From the NCBI RefSeq assembly GCF_020829645.1, contig NZ_JAIVFS010000007.1, positions 1 through 64,000 of the forward strand: a stretch of DNA of 64,000 bases. Direction: 5' to 3'. Made by a program: the position numbers and the translations under genes. Numbering within the stretch: the first letter of the stretch is position 1; each line of letters begins with the position of its first letter. This document shows, piece by piece, positions 26,921-36,544 of the stretch. The notes beneath the pieces are model-generated. The model saw only the letters and a list, made by a program, of their open reading frames with translations, did no database searches and was not told where the DNA came from. The DNA is from Nostoc mirabile CHAB5784. GTDB taxonomy: Bacteria > Cyanobacteriota > Cyanobacteriia > Cyanobacteriales > Nostocaceae.

Positions 26921-29905
26921 ATGACCGCAACCATTCCCAATCTCCCCAGCCTCTACGACCCCTTTTCTACCGAAGCCAAATGGCAAAAATTCTGGGAAGA
27001 CAACCAAGTTTACAAAGCTGACCCCAACAATGGCGGCGAACCCTACTGCATCGTCATTCCCCCACCGAATGTCACCGGCAGCTTACACATGGGTCACGCC
27101 TTTGAAAGTGCCTTAATTGATACCCTCGTGCGCTACCACCGGATGCAGGGACGTAATACCCTATGGCTACCCGGAACTGACCACGCCAGCATTGCTGTGC
27201 ATAGTATGCTGGAAAAGCAACTCAAAACAGAGGGTAAGACTCGCTACGAGTTGGGGCGCGAAAAGTTCCTAGAACGCGCTTGGCAATGGAAGGCGGAGTC
27301 TGAGGGAACGATTCTGAATCAGCTACGACGCTTGGGTGTCTCGGTGGACTGGTCACGGGAAAGGTTTACCCTGGATGAGGGTTTATCTAAAGCTGTTGTC
27401 GAGGCGTTTACTCGCCTTTACGAGGAAGGCTTAATTTATCGTGGTGAATATTTAGTTAACTGGTGTCCCGCTTCTGGGTCGGCTGTGTCTGACGTGGAAG
27501 TGGAAAATCAAGAAGTGAATGGAAATCTCTGGCACTTCCGCTATCCCCTCACCGATGGTTCCGGTTTTGTAGAGGTGGCGACAACTCGACCAGAAACGAT
27601 GCTGGGTGATACGGCAGTAGCAGTTAATCCCAATGACGATCGCTACAAACATCTCATCGGCAAAACTCTCACTCTGCCAATTCTACAACGAGAAATTCCT
27701 ATCATTGGCGATGAATTTGTTGACCCCACTTTCGGCACGGGTTGCGTGAAGGTAACTCCCGCCCATGACCCAAACGATTTTGACATGGGTAAGCGTCACA
27801 ATCTGCCGTTAATCAACATTATGAACAAAGACGGCACTCTCAACGCCAATGCCGGGGAGTTTCAAGGACAAGACCGCTTTGTTGCTAGAAAAAATGTCGT
27901 TTCTCGCCTAGAAGCAGATGGCTTTTTGGTGAAGATCGAAGATTATAAGCATACCGTTCCCTACAGCGATCGCGGTAAAGTACCCATTGAACCCCTGCTT
28001 TCAACTCAGTGGTTTGTCAAAATTCGCCCCCTCGCTGACAAAACTCTCGAATTCCTCGACCAGCAAACTTCTCCAGAGTTTGTCCCCCAACGCTGGACAA
28101 AGGTCTATCGTGATTGGCTAGTAAAACTCACTGATTGGTGCATCTCTCGCCAACTATGGTGGGGACACCGAATTCCTGCTTGGTACGCTGTTAGTGAAAC
28201 GGATGGGCAAATTACCGATAACACGCCCTTTGTGGTGGCAAAATCGGAAACTGAAGCTTGGGAGAAAGGGAAGTCACAATTTGGCGAAAATGTCAAACTA
28301 GAACAAGACCCAGATGTGCTAGATACTTGGTTTTCTTCTGGACTCTGGCCGTTTTCGACTTTGGGCTGGCCGGAACAAACTCAGGATTTAGCAACTTATT
28401 ACCCGACTACTACCTTGGTGACAGGTTTTGACATCATCTTTTTCTGGGTAGCCAGAATGACCATGATGGCTGGGCATTTTACCGGACAAATGCCTTTCCA
28501 AACAGTTTACATCCACGGCTTGGTGCTGGATGAAAAAGGTCAAAAGATGGGAAAGAGCAAAGGTAATGGTATTGACCCGTTGTTATTAATTGACAAATAT
28601 GGTACGGATGCCCTGCGCTATACCCTAATTAGAGAAGTTGCGGGGGCTGGACAAAATATCCGGTTAGAATACGATCGCAAAAAGGATGAATCGGCATCGG
28701 TGGAGGCATCCCGCAACTTTGCAAATAAGTTGTGGAATGCTGCCCGATTTGTGATGATGAATTTGGATGGACAGACGCCACAACAATTGGGGAATCCAGT
28801 TGCTACCGAATTGAGCGATCGCTGGATTCTCTCGCGGTATCATCAAGTTGTCAAACAAACCACCAATTACATCGATAATTACGGTTTAGGGGAAGCAGCA
28901 AAAGGACTCTACGAATTCATCTGGGGTGATTTCTGCGATCAGTATATTGAACTGGTGAAATCCAGATTGCAAGCAGATGCCGACCCAGTATCGCGGCGGG
29001 TAGCACAGCAAACCCTCGGCTACATACTAGAAGGGATTATGAAACTGCTTCATCCCTTCATGCCTCATATTACCGAAGAAATTTGGCAAACTCTCACCCA
29101 ACAATCAGCAGATTCACCGCAAACTTTACCGTTACAAATCTATCCCCAGGTAGATGCAAACTTGATTGATCAAGCTTTAGAAGAACAGTTTGAATTACTG
29201 ATTGCCACTATCCGCACAATTCGGAATTTGCGGGCTGAGGCGGATATTAAACCAGGGGTAAAAGTTACAGCGAATTTGCAAACTGAAAGTGAGAAAGAGC
29301 GGGAAATTCTCACTGCTGGGCAAGATTACATTAAAGATTTGGCGAAGGTTGAGACTTTAACCATTACTGACAAGCAAGAAAACCAAACTGTTGCTGTTAA
29401 AAAACCTTACAAGGGTTTGAAGATAATTGGCTTAATTATCGTGGCCATTGTCTTTGGTAGATTGGGTTTAGCTGCGGGAAATGCCGTTGATGACATTCCC
29501 ATTGTCGGAACTTTCTTTGAACTAGTTGGTTTTGGTTACACAGCGTGGTTTGTTAGCCAAAATTTACTCACTGCTCAAGCAAGACTTAAGTTATGGAGAC
29601 AGTTTTTTCCGCAGAAAGAATTAGAACAATCACAAGAACCAGAAAATGCGATTGCAGGTGTAATTGGTACAATACAAGTGCTAATTCCTCTAAGCGGTGT
29701 GGTAGATATTGAAGCTGTACGTGGCAAGCTAGAAAAAAGCTTGAGTAAAGCTGAAGCAGAAATTGAGTCCCTGAGTAGCAGATTAAACAATCCTAGTTTC
29801 GTAGATAGAGCTAGGGCTGACGTGGTACAAGGAGCGCGGGATGCCTTAGCAGAAGCACAGAAGCAAGCTGAAATTTTGCGCCATCGCCTCAAGGGATTGT
29901 CGTAG
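26921..29905 (+). CDS. valS: Valyl-tRNA synthetase with CAAD membrane-anchor domain
   Basis: The 994-residue class I synthetase charges tRNA-Val. HIGH motif is GSLHMGHAF (about residue 52), the editing domain holds [17 protein letters not shown], and KMSKS is KMGKS (about 542). After the anticodon-binding domain a CAAD segment (about 825-910) with two hydrophobic helices ([41 protein letters not shown]) interrupts the link to the C-terminal coiled coil (about 930-994, [16 protein letters not shown]). CAAD appended to ValRS is known from filamentous cyanobacteria such as Anabaena, where it anchors the enzyme in thylakoids. The start at 26921 fits the family. Confidence 0.95.
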   Translation: MTATIPNLPSLYDPFSTEAKWQKFWEDNQVYKADPNNGGEPYCIVIPPPNVTGSLHMGHAFESALIDTLVRYHRMQGRNTLWLPGTDHASIAVHSMLEKQLKTEGKTRYELGREKFLERAWQWKAESEGTILNQLRRLGVSVDWSRERFTLDEGLSKAVVEAFTRLYEEGLIYRGEYLVNWCPASGSAVSDVEVENQEVNGNLWHFRYPLTDGSGFVEVATTRPETMLGDTAVAVNPNDDRYKHLIGKTLTLPILQREIPIIGDEFVDPTFGTGCVKVTPAHDPNDFDMGKRHNLPLINIMNKDGTLNANAGEFQGQDRFVARKNVVSRLEADGFLVKIEDYKHTVPYSDRGKVPIEPLLSTQWFVKIRPLADKTLEFLDQQTSPEFVPQRWTKVYRDWLVKLTDWCISRQLWWGHRIPAWYAVSETDGQITDNTPFVVAKSETEAWEKGKSQFGENVKLEQDPDVLDTWFSSGLWPFSTLGWPEQTQDLATYYPTTTLVTGFDIIFFWVARMTMMAGHFTGQMPFQTVYIHGLVLDEKGQKMGKSKGNGIDPLLLIDKYGTDALRYTLIREVAGAGQNIRLEYDRKKDESASVEASRNFANKLWNAARFVMMNLDGQTPQQLGNPVATELSDRWILSRYHQVVKQTTNYIDNYGLGEAAKGLYEFIWGDFCDQYIELVKSRLQADADPVSRRVAQQTLGYILEGIMKLLHPFMPHITEEIWQTLTQQSADSPQTLPLQIYPQVDANLIDQALEEQFELLIATIRTIRNLRAEADIKPGVKVTANLQTESEKEREILTAGQDYIKDLAKVETLTITDKQENQTVAVKKPYKGLKIIGLIIVAIVFGRLGLAAGNAVDDIPIVGTFFELVGFGYTAWFVSQNLLTAQARLKLWRQFFPQKELEQSQEPENAIAGVIGTIQVLIPLSGVVDIEAVRGKLEKSLSKAEAEIESLSSRLNNPSFVDRARADVVQGARDALAEAQKQAEILRHRLKGLS

Positions 29906-30193
29906 CGATCGCCTGCGTGGCTTAGGATAACTGTAATGGGTAATGGGATTATTAATTCCCCATTACCCATTACCAATTAAATTTATTCCAAACACCAATT
30001 TTGTCCTTGTTTTTTATTAAAAATCATTTTTTGAATTTTGAGCGGAGCCGGAGACGTTTCCGTTACTCCAGAGAAGTTGAAGCTAAGGTTTCCTTAGATG
30101 GCTTGGCCATCCCCAACGGGTACAGAACTTCTCCTCTCGGAGATGCTGCGCTAACGTTGATTTTGAATTTTGAATTGGAGCAAAGCGACTCTC

Positions 30194-30628
30194 ATGCTAT
30201 ATCTAGCCCAGGTGCGTAAAAACGATTTTTTAGACCAGCACCAGTTACGCTTGTTGGCGCGTCAAGAAGCTGATAACTTGTGGGCGATAATTCCAGAAGA
30301 GACTCCTATTCTGCTAGGAAAGGGAAAGATTATGAGTGAAAACTTGCTTGTTTTAGTAGAACTTTCCCCTACAGGCGAAATTGAAAGAATAGAAGATGCC
30401 ACCAACTGGGTACTCCATTTGGTACAAAGCTACCTCACCATCGGCATCACCCCGGAATTTTTGCAGCACGAAGCCGAACGAGCAGAACATTGGCGACAAT
30501 CCCTGACGTTGCAAAACCAAGACTTAGCGCGGCGTTCCTTAGAATTGGAAGCTCGTCGTGAACAAATTCAAGCCTTAGAAGAAAGCCTCAAACGCGAGAA
30601 AAATGGTTATCCCCAAGAGGAAAGTTAA
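30194..30628 (+). CDS. Conserved cyanobacterial protein with C-terminal coiled coil
   Basis: The 144-residue protein starts MLYLAQVRKNDFLDQHQLRLLARQ and ends in a predicted coiled coil (about 95-138, AEHWRQSLTLQNQDLARRSLELE). It has no recognised enzymatic motif. GGAG about 15 bases upstream supports ATG at 30194. A decayed copy of the last about 60 codons lies at 31640-31826, beyond cysC. The stop is followed by AATAATTCGTAATTCG heptamers. Function unknown. Confidence 0.7.
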   Translation: MLYLAQVRKNDFLDQHQLRLLARQEADNLWAIIPEETPILLGKGKIMSENLLVLVELSPTGEIERIEDATNWVLHLVQSYLTIGITPEFLQHEAERAEHWRQSLTLQNQDLARRSLELEARREQIQALEESLKREKNGYPQEES

Positions 30629-31020
30629 AATAATTCGTAATTCGTAATGACGCTCGTTCCGAGGCTCGATGACTCGCTCTAAGCAAAGCCATGCCGAACG
30701 CGAGTGCGTCTCGTTCGCGTTAGCGTCTCCCCTTGGGAGAAGAGAAGGCTTTACGCTGCGCTATCGCTACCGCAACTCTTGGAGACGCACTCGCGTTCGC
30801 TAACGTAATTCGTAATTAAGTTTTGCAACGGGGATTTATACTCCGCCACAAAACTTACCGCTTGTTAGAAGCGGGGGACTTAAACCCCCAGAATTTGTTA
30901 AAAGTTTGCAATTGTATTGCCCATAAAGCCACAACATGCTCAAGTGTGTATTTATTGACCTAAAATTACCCAAAAAAGCATTTTTTTGGTGTGCCATTTG
31001 AAGGGTACGGCGGAGGTAAG
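30629..31020. repeat. Heptamers and composite palindromic repeats upstream of cysC
   Basis: TAATTCG heptamers (30629-30647) are followed by stacked dispersed repeats (GACGCTCGTTCC, GCGTTAGCGTCTCC, CTTGGGAGAAG, GGAGACGCACTCGCG) to 30800, then a resumed TAATTCG unit. A hairpin at 30865-30891 (GCGGGGGACTTAAACCCCC) precedes an AT-rich leader with the cysC RBS. Confidence 0.55.
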
Positions 31021-31575
31021 ATGAGACAACAAGAGTATGGCGTGACAGTATGGTTCACTGGTCTAAGTGGTGCAGGTAAAACTACTATCTGTAAATTCGT
31101 GGAGAAGGAACTGCGGATACAGGGATACAAAGTTGAAGTTCTAGATGGCGATGCGGTACGTCAAAACCTATGCAAAGGATTGGGTTTCAGTAAAGAGGAT
31201 CGAGAAGAGAATATTCGGCGCATTGGCTTTGTGGCTCATCTTCTTACGAGAAATAATGTAATTGTATTGGTTTCGGTCATTTCACCATACCGTGAAATTC
31301 GGGAACAAGTGCGCCAAAGTATTCCATCTTTCATTGAAGTTTACGTCAATGCATCATTAGAAGTTTGTGAACAGCGAGACGTAAAAGGGTTATATAAAAA
31401 AGCAAGATCCGGGCAGATTAAGCACTTCACTGGTATTGATGATCCTTATGAAATACCACTCCGTCCGGAAGTCGAATGCAAAACTAACCAAGAAAGTGTT
31501 ACCCAAAGTGCAACTAAGGTCTTAGAAAAGCTGGAAGAGTTGGGTTATATAGTTGCTAAAATGAATCACTTATGA
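31021..31575 (+). CDS. cysC: Adenylylsulfate (APS) kinase
   Basis: The 184-residue protein has P-loop GLSGAGKTT (residues 14-22), the APS-binding DGDAVR motif, GFSKEDREENIRRIGFVA, and ISPYREIRE. It phosphorylates adenylylsulfate to PAPS in sulfate assimilation or sulfotransferase supply. I start at ATG 31021 (MRQQEY) because GGAGGT lies five bases upstream. No other sulfur gene is adjacent; it lies between a coiled-coil gene and its own broken duplicate. Confidence 0.9.
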   Translation: MRQQEYGVTVWFTGLSGAGKTTICKFVEKELRIQGYKVEVLDGDAVRQNLCKGLGFSKEDREENIRRIGFVAHLLTRNNVIVLVSVISPYREIREQVRQSIPSFIEVYVNASLEVCEQRDVKGLYKKARSGQIKHFTGIDDPYEIPLRPEVECKTNQESVTQSATKVLEKLEELGYIVAKMNHL

Positions 31576-31610
31576 GTTAAAGAAAGTTTTTAACTCATAA
31601 CTTTTACTAG

Positions 31611-31826
31611 GATGCCAATAATTACCGAATTAATCTGGCCGGCATTACCCCGCAATTTTTGCAGCAGCAAGCCGAGCCAGCAGAACATTGGCGACAATCG
31701 CTGAAGTTGCTCCCACCAAGACTTAGCGCGACGTTCCAAGGAACTTGTCAGCTCGTCATAAACAAATTCAAGCCTTAGAGGAAAGCCTCAAACGTGAGAA
31801 AAATGGTTATTCTCAAAATGAGGGAT
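31611..31826 (+). pseudogene. Chimeric rearrangement scar: ABC1-kinase 3' end joined to coiled-coil gene 3' end
   Basis: Bases 31611-31638 (GATGCCAATAATTACCGAAT...) match the 3' end of the ABC1 kinase gene at 34048-34075 with one difference. From about 31642 the sequence switches to a degraded copy of the coiled-coil gene (30446-30628), with small deletions that break the frame (CAGCAAGCCGAGCCAGCAGAACATTGG...). It marks a past rearrangement that placed cysC between the two. Confidence 0.65.
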
Positions 31827-31856
31827 GAGAGGCTAGAAATTATTCTCCCCTACTCC

Positions 31857-31978
31857 CAATACGCTTCGGATAAGACTCGATCCCCCCAACCCCCCTTAAA
31901 AAGGGGGGCTAATTTCCTCGTTTACCCCCTTTTTAAGGGGGTCGCCACAGGCGGGGGGATCTTATCCGAACCGTATTG
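31857..31978. mobile_element. MITE-like element, family V (TIR CAATACGSTTCGGATAAGA), 10-bp TSD
   Basis: A 122-bp element has inverted ends CAATACGCTTCGGATAAGA and TCTTATCCGAACCGTATTG (one mismatch) and an inner hairpin CCCCCTT..AAGGGGGG. The flanks are an exact 10-bp direct repeat CCCCTACTCC (31847-31856 and 31979-31988), which proves insertion. A sister copy is at 53255. Confidence 0.85.
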
Positions 31979-32010
31979 CCCCTACTCCTGTGCGCCCATT
32001 AACAGGAATC

Positions 32011-32586
32011 TTAAAACGAAACGGGATTAGTTAGTTGAGGGTTGATTTCAAATTCAGGATTATTTAGTTGAGAGTTGATTTCAAATTGTACAAGTTCTGG
32101 TTTACTATCCTTCACCAACCAAAAAAAAGTTTCCCGAACAGATGATTTAGAGAATACTGTAATGTAGCGAAGGAGAATGTACTTATCAGAGTCCTTGTCA
32201 GTAGGTTGTCCCCACCAATCAGTTATTTGAGCCGAGTTTACAGTTCCAATTTGCTGTTTTAGTCTTGCACAAACACTGAGCATTTCTGACTGACTTAAAC
32301 TCTTCTTAAACATCTCATTTGCTTGGTCATAAATATCTTGACATTTGCCTTGTCCTAGTTGGGTATGAAATTTTTGCACAGCTTCCTCAGCGAGTTTCTT
32401 ACTGGACTCCAAATCAGTTAAGTAGTTATTGATAATTTGTTTTTGATCAATTAGATTTTTACCTAGCACAAAACCAAAGCTACCAACCCTCATTAAAACT
32501 CCTCCGCCAAAGAACATTGAGCCAATGAAAGTCCAGAAGACCAAAGCACCTAAACAACCAAGACAACCAGATCCATTATTAGACAT
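32011..32586 (-). CDS. Membrane-anchored protein with DUF4019-like domain
   Basis: The 191-residue protein has a Cys/Gly-rich hydrophobic N-terminus (about 8-40, CLGCLGALVFWTFIGSMFFGGGV) acting as signal anchor. A domain follows (about 62-165, EEAVQKFHTQLGQGKCQDIYDQANEMF; then an SVRETFFWLVKD strand) that resembles DUF4019/DUF3887-type NTF2-like folds. The C-terminus repeats FEINSQLNNPE/FEINPQLTNP. It is downstream of the aspartoacylase-like gene by 23 bp on the same strand. Function unknown. Confidence 0.6.
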   Translation of the reverse strand: MSNNGSGCLGCLGALVFWTFIGSMFFGGGVLMRVGSFGFVLGKNLIDQKQIINNYLTDLESSKKLAEEAVQKFHTQLGQGKCQDIYDQANEMFKKSLSQSEMLSVCARLKQQIGTVNSAQITDWWGQPTDKDSDKYILLRYITVFSKSSVRETFFWLVKDSKPELVQFEINSQLNNPEFEINPQLTNPVSF

Positions 32587-32609
32587 AATTTCTCCTTATA
32601 ATCACTGTT

Positions 32610-33500
32610 TTAAACTATTACTTGGTGCTGCTGAGTTATGCACATGGCAATTCCCTTCTCGTAGTAAGCCGCTTCGTTAATAAAAACCGGATAGATTGTT
32701 GAGGTTCCTTCATAGGCGATCGCTTTCCCTTCAAATGTTAAAAATATCGGCTCGCCGGGGGTAAGTGGTTGATAATCTTTAAACTGAAGTTGGGGATGAA
32801 TCATTGCTTGAATCTCACCAGACTCATTTCTGGGATAATCAATTGTTCCACTATGCCGATAAAATGTTAGTTTGTTATCAAATAATAGAATTTCTCCCCG
32901 ATTATATAGCTCGAAATAATTCAAAGCAGTGTCAATCAATGCTTCAGTTTGCTGAAAGAGATCGGCTTGCAAAACCCCTTGAGGTACTGCTCCCACCTCA
33001 ATCGTGCAGCCTAATTCACAAATTGATGGCAAACTAGAAGATTCTTTCGATATTGGGATAATATAAACTTTTACTAAGGAATTTACACTCTGAAGATAAG
33101 TAACTAATTGCAAGTTGAAAGGATGCTCATTGGTAATTACAGTTAAGCCCATATTTGCAGTCGTACTATGGATATCTACAATCACATTAACTGGAGTTTT
33201 ACCATTTGCACCAAATAAATTATTGATTTCTCTAGCTCGAATATCTTCGTAACTAGAGCGCGTCAAATCTTGCAGATCCATTTGTCGAAAAGAACGGTTG
33301 AGGTCTTGATCAATGTATCGCCGCACTGCTGCAAATGCTTTCGGATTTGCCAACAAAGTTACAGTTTCAAAGTTTGCGCGACGCACCAGATTAGGATGCT
33401 GATCAAGTTTTTTGATGATATAAGCACCAGTGAACTCATTCCCATGAGTTCCTCCAACAAGCAAAACTCGTTGAATTGGAGGTATTGAATTTGTAATCAA
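32610..33500 (-). CDS. Aspartoacylase (AspA/AstE family zinc hydrolase)
   Basis: The 296-residue protein carries the zinc site His19-xx-Glu22 in GGTHGNEFTG and a third His in DIHSTTANMG, plus the substrate-arginine motif QDLNRSF. It cleaves N-acetyl-aspartate to acetate and aspartate in characterised relatives; related enzymes act on other N-acyl amino acids, so the exact substrate is open. Length and order fit aspartoacylase. It probably forms a unit with the downstream membrane protein gene. Confidence 0.85.
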   Translation of the reverse strand: MITNSIPPIQRVLLVGGTHGNEFTGAYIIKKLDQHPNLVRRANFETVTLLANPKAFAAVRRYIDQDLNRSFRQMDLQDLTRSSYEDIRAREINNLFGANGKTPVNVIVDIHSTTANMGLTVITNEHPFNLQLVTYLQSVNSLVKVYIIPISKESSSLPSICELGCTIEVGAVPQGVLQADLFQQTEALIDTALNYFELYNRGEILLFDNKLTFYRHSGTIDYPRNESGEIQAMIHPQLQFKDYQPLTPGEPIFLTFEGKAIAYEGTSTIYPVFINEAAYYEKGIAMCITQQHQVIV

Positions 33501-33521
33501 GTCTCTAGTTCCTAATGATTG

Positions 33522-33835
33522 ATATCATGTCCGCCAAATCACCCATAATAAAAGAACCCCACCCCCAACCCCTAAGAGCTTGCTCTTAGGCAGGGTGGTT
33601 TCATACGAAAAAAGAAAAATACATAAGTCTTGATTTCTCGTTTTGTGACATAGCTTTTTACCCCACTTCCATTCCTCTCCCCGAAGCGGAGAGAGGCTTT
33701 GAAACCCAGTTTTAGTTTTTCTCTGCTTGTATGAAACCACCCTGCTAAGAGCTTGCTCTTAGGGGAGCTAAAGCGCAGCTTTTGCGGGGTGGGGTTCCGG
33801 TTATTATGGTTAATTACCCGGACATCATATGATAT
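33522..33835. mobile_element. Diverged family I MITE-like element containing other repeats
   Basis: It starts ATATCATGTCCG (33522-33533) and ends in a damaged partner CGGACATCATATGATAT (33819-33835). The interior has GAACCCCACCCC and GCGGGGTGGGGTTCC near the two ends, as in other family I copies. The middle contains an inner inverted pair, CAGGGTGGTTTCATAC (33592-33607) and GTATGAAACCACCCTG (33729-33744), so another element seems to have inserted inside. Confidence 0.6.
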
Positions 33836-34043
33836 AACGAATCTTAGGAGATCACAGACTATAACTCAATGATCAAATTAGACATCGTACTATATGTAAA
33901 TACATATAGTAAATCAGTTCTATCGCTTGGCGACGAGATAATCAATCGAAAATCTTGTCTAACTTCCTCAACGTGGTCAGAGAAGTTTCCCGTAGGTAGC
34001 TTCACTAGTGCTGAGTGCATACTTAAAAAACTCCTAACTCTGA

Positions 34044-36053
34044 CTAAGATGCCAATAATTGCCGAATTAATCTGGCTACAGCTTTTTGCGTGAAGCGGTT
34101 GGCAATTTGTTGACCCAAACGCTGTACATCTGAATTTACCAATAACTGGGCAATTTTGGGCGCAAGTTCCATTGGATCAAAGCCTCGTGTTTCTCGAAGA
34201 ATACCTAATATCCGTTTGATATGCTCCAAGGTTTGTTGTTGCTCAACTGTCGCCGCCGGAGTTTCATTAACTGCTGTCAACCCAACGCGTTCCCGCAGCA
34301 AATAGGTGAAGTTATGCAAAACATTTTTACCTAAAGCATCGAGTCCATTAACAGATTCATCTACTAGCTTGTCACGAATGAAAGCACCACGTTCAGATGA
34401 CAGAAATTCTATCCCCTGATTCAGCACTAAATTAAAGTCGTAGTCTTGACTATTACGCGCATTTTTTAACAAGTTTTCTAAGCGATTCCAGCGAAATCTG
34501 CCATCTTTAAAGAGCAAATCTTGCAATGATGCTCTTAATTGCGGTGCTGGATCGGTTAACAGGCGTTTAGAAACGTAGGGATAAGCTTCACTGAGAACTT
34601 TAAAGTTGGGATCTATATATATTGCAATACCTTCCAGCGTCACAAGGGAGCGAATAATTAAGGCGTAGTAGGGCGGTACGCGGAAAGGATACTCATACAT
34701 CAAAGCCGATAGTTCATCGGTGATGCTTTTAATGTTAAGTTCGGCAACGCTGGCTCCTTGGGCATCAGCAAAGACTCTGGCAAAAGCTGGGATAATTGGT
34801 GTTAAATCGGTTTCTGGTGATAAGAAATCTAACTTAACATAGTCTTTTGCTAATCCTTCAAAGTCGCGGTTGACGACGTGGACGATCGCTTCAATTAAAC
34901 CATAACGTTGTGCTGGCTTAATCTCGCTCATCATCCCAAAGTCAAGATAAGCTAATTTGCCATCGGTTGTCGCTAACAAATTACCAGGGTGGGGATCTGC
35001 ATGGAAAAATCCATGTTCTAGCAGCTGGCGCAAGGAACACTGCACACCCACTTCAATTAAGTAACGAGCATTTATACCTTGGGCGCTAATTTCTTCTGTC
35101 TGCGTTAATTTAGTGCCGTTAATCCACTCCATCGTCAAGACGCGGCGATTGGTGTATTCCCAGTAAATTTTCGGTACATATACGTCTTTCATGTGACCGT
35201 ATAACTCGAAAAATCGCTCCGCATTTTCACCTTCGTGGATGTAATCCATCTCTTCAAAAATGCGATCACCTAATTCATCGAGAATCCCAACTAAGTCACT
35301 TCTTACCCGTTTGACCTTTTTCTGCACCCAAGCGGCGAGGTTACGCAAGATATACAAGTCAATGGTAATCCCCTCTCTTAAGTCAGGGCGTTGAACTTTA
35401 ACAGCGACTTCTTCACCAGTTTTTAGTTTACCTTTATACACTTGCCCCAATGAAGCCGCAGCAATTGGATGGGCCGAGAGTTCGGCGTAAACCTCTTCTG
35501 GACGTGCGCCTAGTTCTTCTTTAATAAACTGGTAAGCAATTTCGTTAGGAAAAGGCGGTAATTGGTCTTGTAGTTTAGTTAATTCTTCTAGGTATACGGG
35601 AGGAACCAGATCCGGTCTGGTGGATAAAGCTTGTCCAATTTTGATGTAAGCAGGCCCCAGTTTAGTCAGCAATACTCGTAGCTGGGTAGCTCGGCGGCGG
35701 TCATTTTTGACGACAATTCCCCGTTTACTATCCGACCACAACCCAAAAACAAAGGATAGAACTGGCCCCAACACGGCGAAAATCCGCCGTAGAACTTGCA
35801 CTTTTCTGTTTTGGTAATGCGCTGCTATGCCCACGGGATCGTAAAGCGTCTCAGGTTGGGCTATTGTCCTCACCTTTTGGGCTGCTAAGAGCCTTGGCGA
35901 TGTCTGCGACGGGCTATGCCTACGCACAACTAAGCTTGATGTACCATCTTCTGGCACTACATCAATAAAGTCCAGTTCGCCTCGGCGATTTGTGCCGTTG
36001 CGACTGTCCTCCTGAATCGGTCGGGAACTAGGGGGAAGTGTCTTAACAATCAT
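34044..36053 (-). CDS. ABC1/UbiB-family atypical protein kinase
   Basis: The 669-residue protein has the ABC1 hallmarks: KxGQ motif KIGQALSTRPDLVP, Ala-rich loop IAAASLGQVYKG, VAVKVQRP lysine, GFFHADPHPGNLL catalytic loop and metal-binding YLDFGMM. The family regulates quinone/prenyl-lipid metabolism; cyanobacterial and plastid members are thylakoid or plastoglobule associated. The N-terminal about 60 residues are unconserved-looking and include a stretch (VVRRHSPSQTSPRLLAA) encoded by a dispersed palindromic repeat at about 35892-35928, in frame. The C-terminal extension (about 520-669) is typical of the large cyanobacterial group. Confidence 0.9.
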   Translation of the reverse strand: MIVKTLPPSSRPIQEDSRNGTNRRGELDFIDVVPEDGTSSLVVRRHSPSQTSPRLLAAQKVRTIAQPETLYDPVGIAAHYQNRKVQVLRRIFAVLGPVLSFVFGLWSDSKRGIVVKNDRRRATQLRVLLTKLGPAYIKIGQALSTRPDLVPPVYLEELTKLQDQLPPFPNEIAYQFIKEELGARPEEVYAELSAHPIAAASLGQVYKGKLKTGEEVAVKVQRPDLREGITIDLYILRNLAAWVQKKVKRVRSDLVGILDELGDRIFEEMDYIHEGENAERFFELYGHMKDVYVPKIYWEYTNRRVLTMEWINGTKLTQTEEISAQGINARYLIEVGVQCSLRQLLEHGFFHADPHPGNLLATTDGKLAYLDFGMMSEIKPAQRYGLIEAIVHVVNRDFEGLAKDYVKLDFLSPETDLTPIIPAFARVFADAQGASVAELNIKSITDELSALMYEYPFRVPPYYALIIRSLVTLEGIAIYIDPNFKVLSEAYPYVSKRLLTDPAPQLRASLQDLLFKDGRFRWNRLENLLKNARNSQDYDFNLVLNQGIEFLSSERGAFIRDKLVDESVNGLDALGKNVLHNFTYLLRERVGLTAVNETPAATVEQQQTLEHIKRILGILRETRGFDPMELAPKIAQLLVNSDVQRLGQQIANRFTQKAVARLIRQLLAS

Positions 36054-36139
36054 GAAGAATGGCCACCAGTCAGAACGATCACATTAAGTATTGTAACAAT
36101 ATGTTGAGGGATTGGGGATTGGGGATTGGGGAATAGGAA

Positions 36140-36366
36140 GTTCTAAGGTCGAAGTTCCGAGTTCTAAGGTCGAAGTTCCGAGTTCTAAGGTCGAAGTTCC
36201 GAGTTCTAAGGTCGAAGTTCCGAGTTCTAAGGTCGAAGTTCCGAGTTCTAAGGTCGAAGTTCCGAGTTCAAAGGTCGAAGTTCCGAGTTCAGAGGTCGAA
36301 GTTCCGAGTTCAAAAGTCGAAGTTCCGAGTTCAGAGGTCGAAGTTCCGAGTTCAGAGGTCGAAATA
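36140..36366. repeat. Tandem array of eleven 21-bp units
   Basis: Units of consensus GTTCTAAGGTCGAAGTTCCGA run without spacers from 36140; the last unit is partial and later units change CTAAGG to CAGAGG or CAAAGG. GGGATTG heptamers precede and CCCCAGT heptamers follow. Both strands stay open for about 100 codons (SSKVEVP or STLELGT repeats), an arithmetic effect of the 21-bp period. It lies between divergent genes. Confidence 0.85.
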
Positions 36367-36544
36367 ATAATCTTTTCTCCCCAGTCCCCAGTCCCCAATC
36401 CCCAGTCCCCAGTCCCCAGTGGTCTGCTACACTTGGATGGGCATACTAGTTCAGTAGTAGGTATTGCTAGTTGCTAAAAGATGAGACTTATTATCTTGTA
36501 AGTTGGAAGTATTTGGCATCTGCCCTCATGGAGAATTTGGCTTG

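Noticed and set aside
36084..36477. About 100-codon open frames on both strands (SSKVEVP and STLELGT repeats)
   Set aside because: They exist only because a 21-bp tandem repeat keeps all stop-free frames open; no RBS, and flanks are heptamer repeats.
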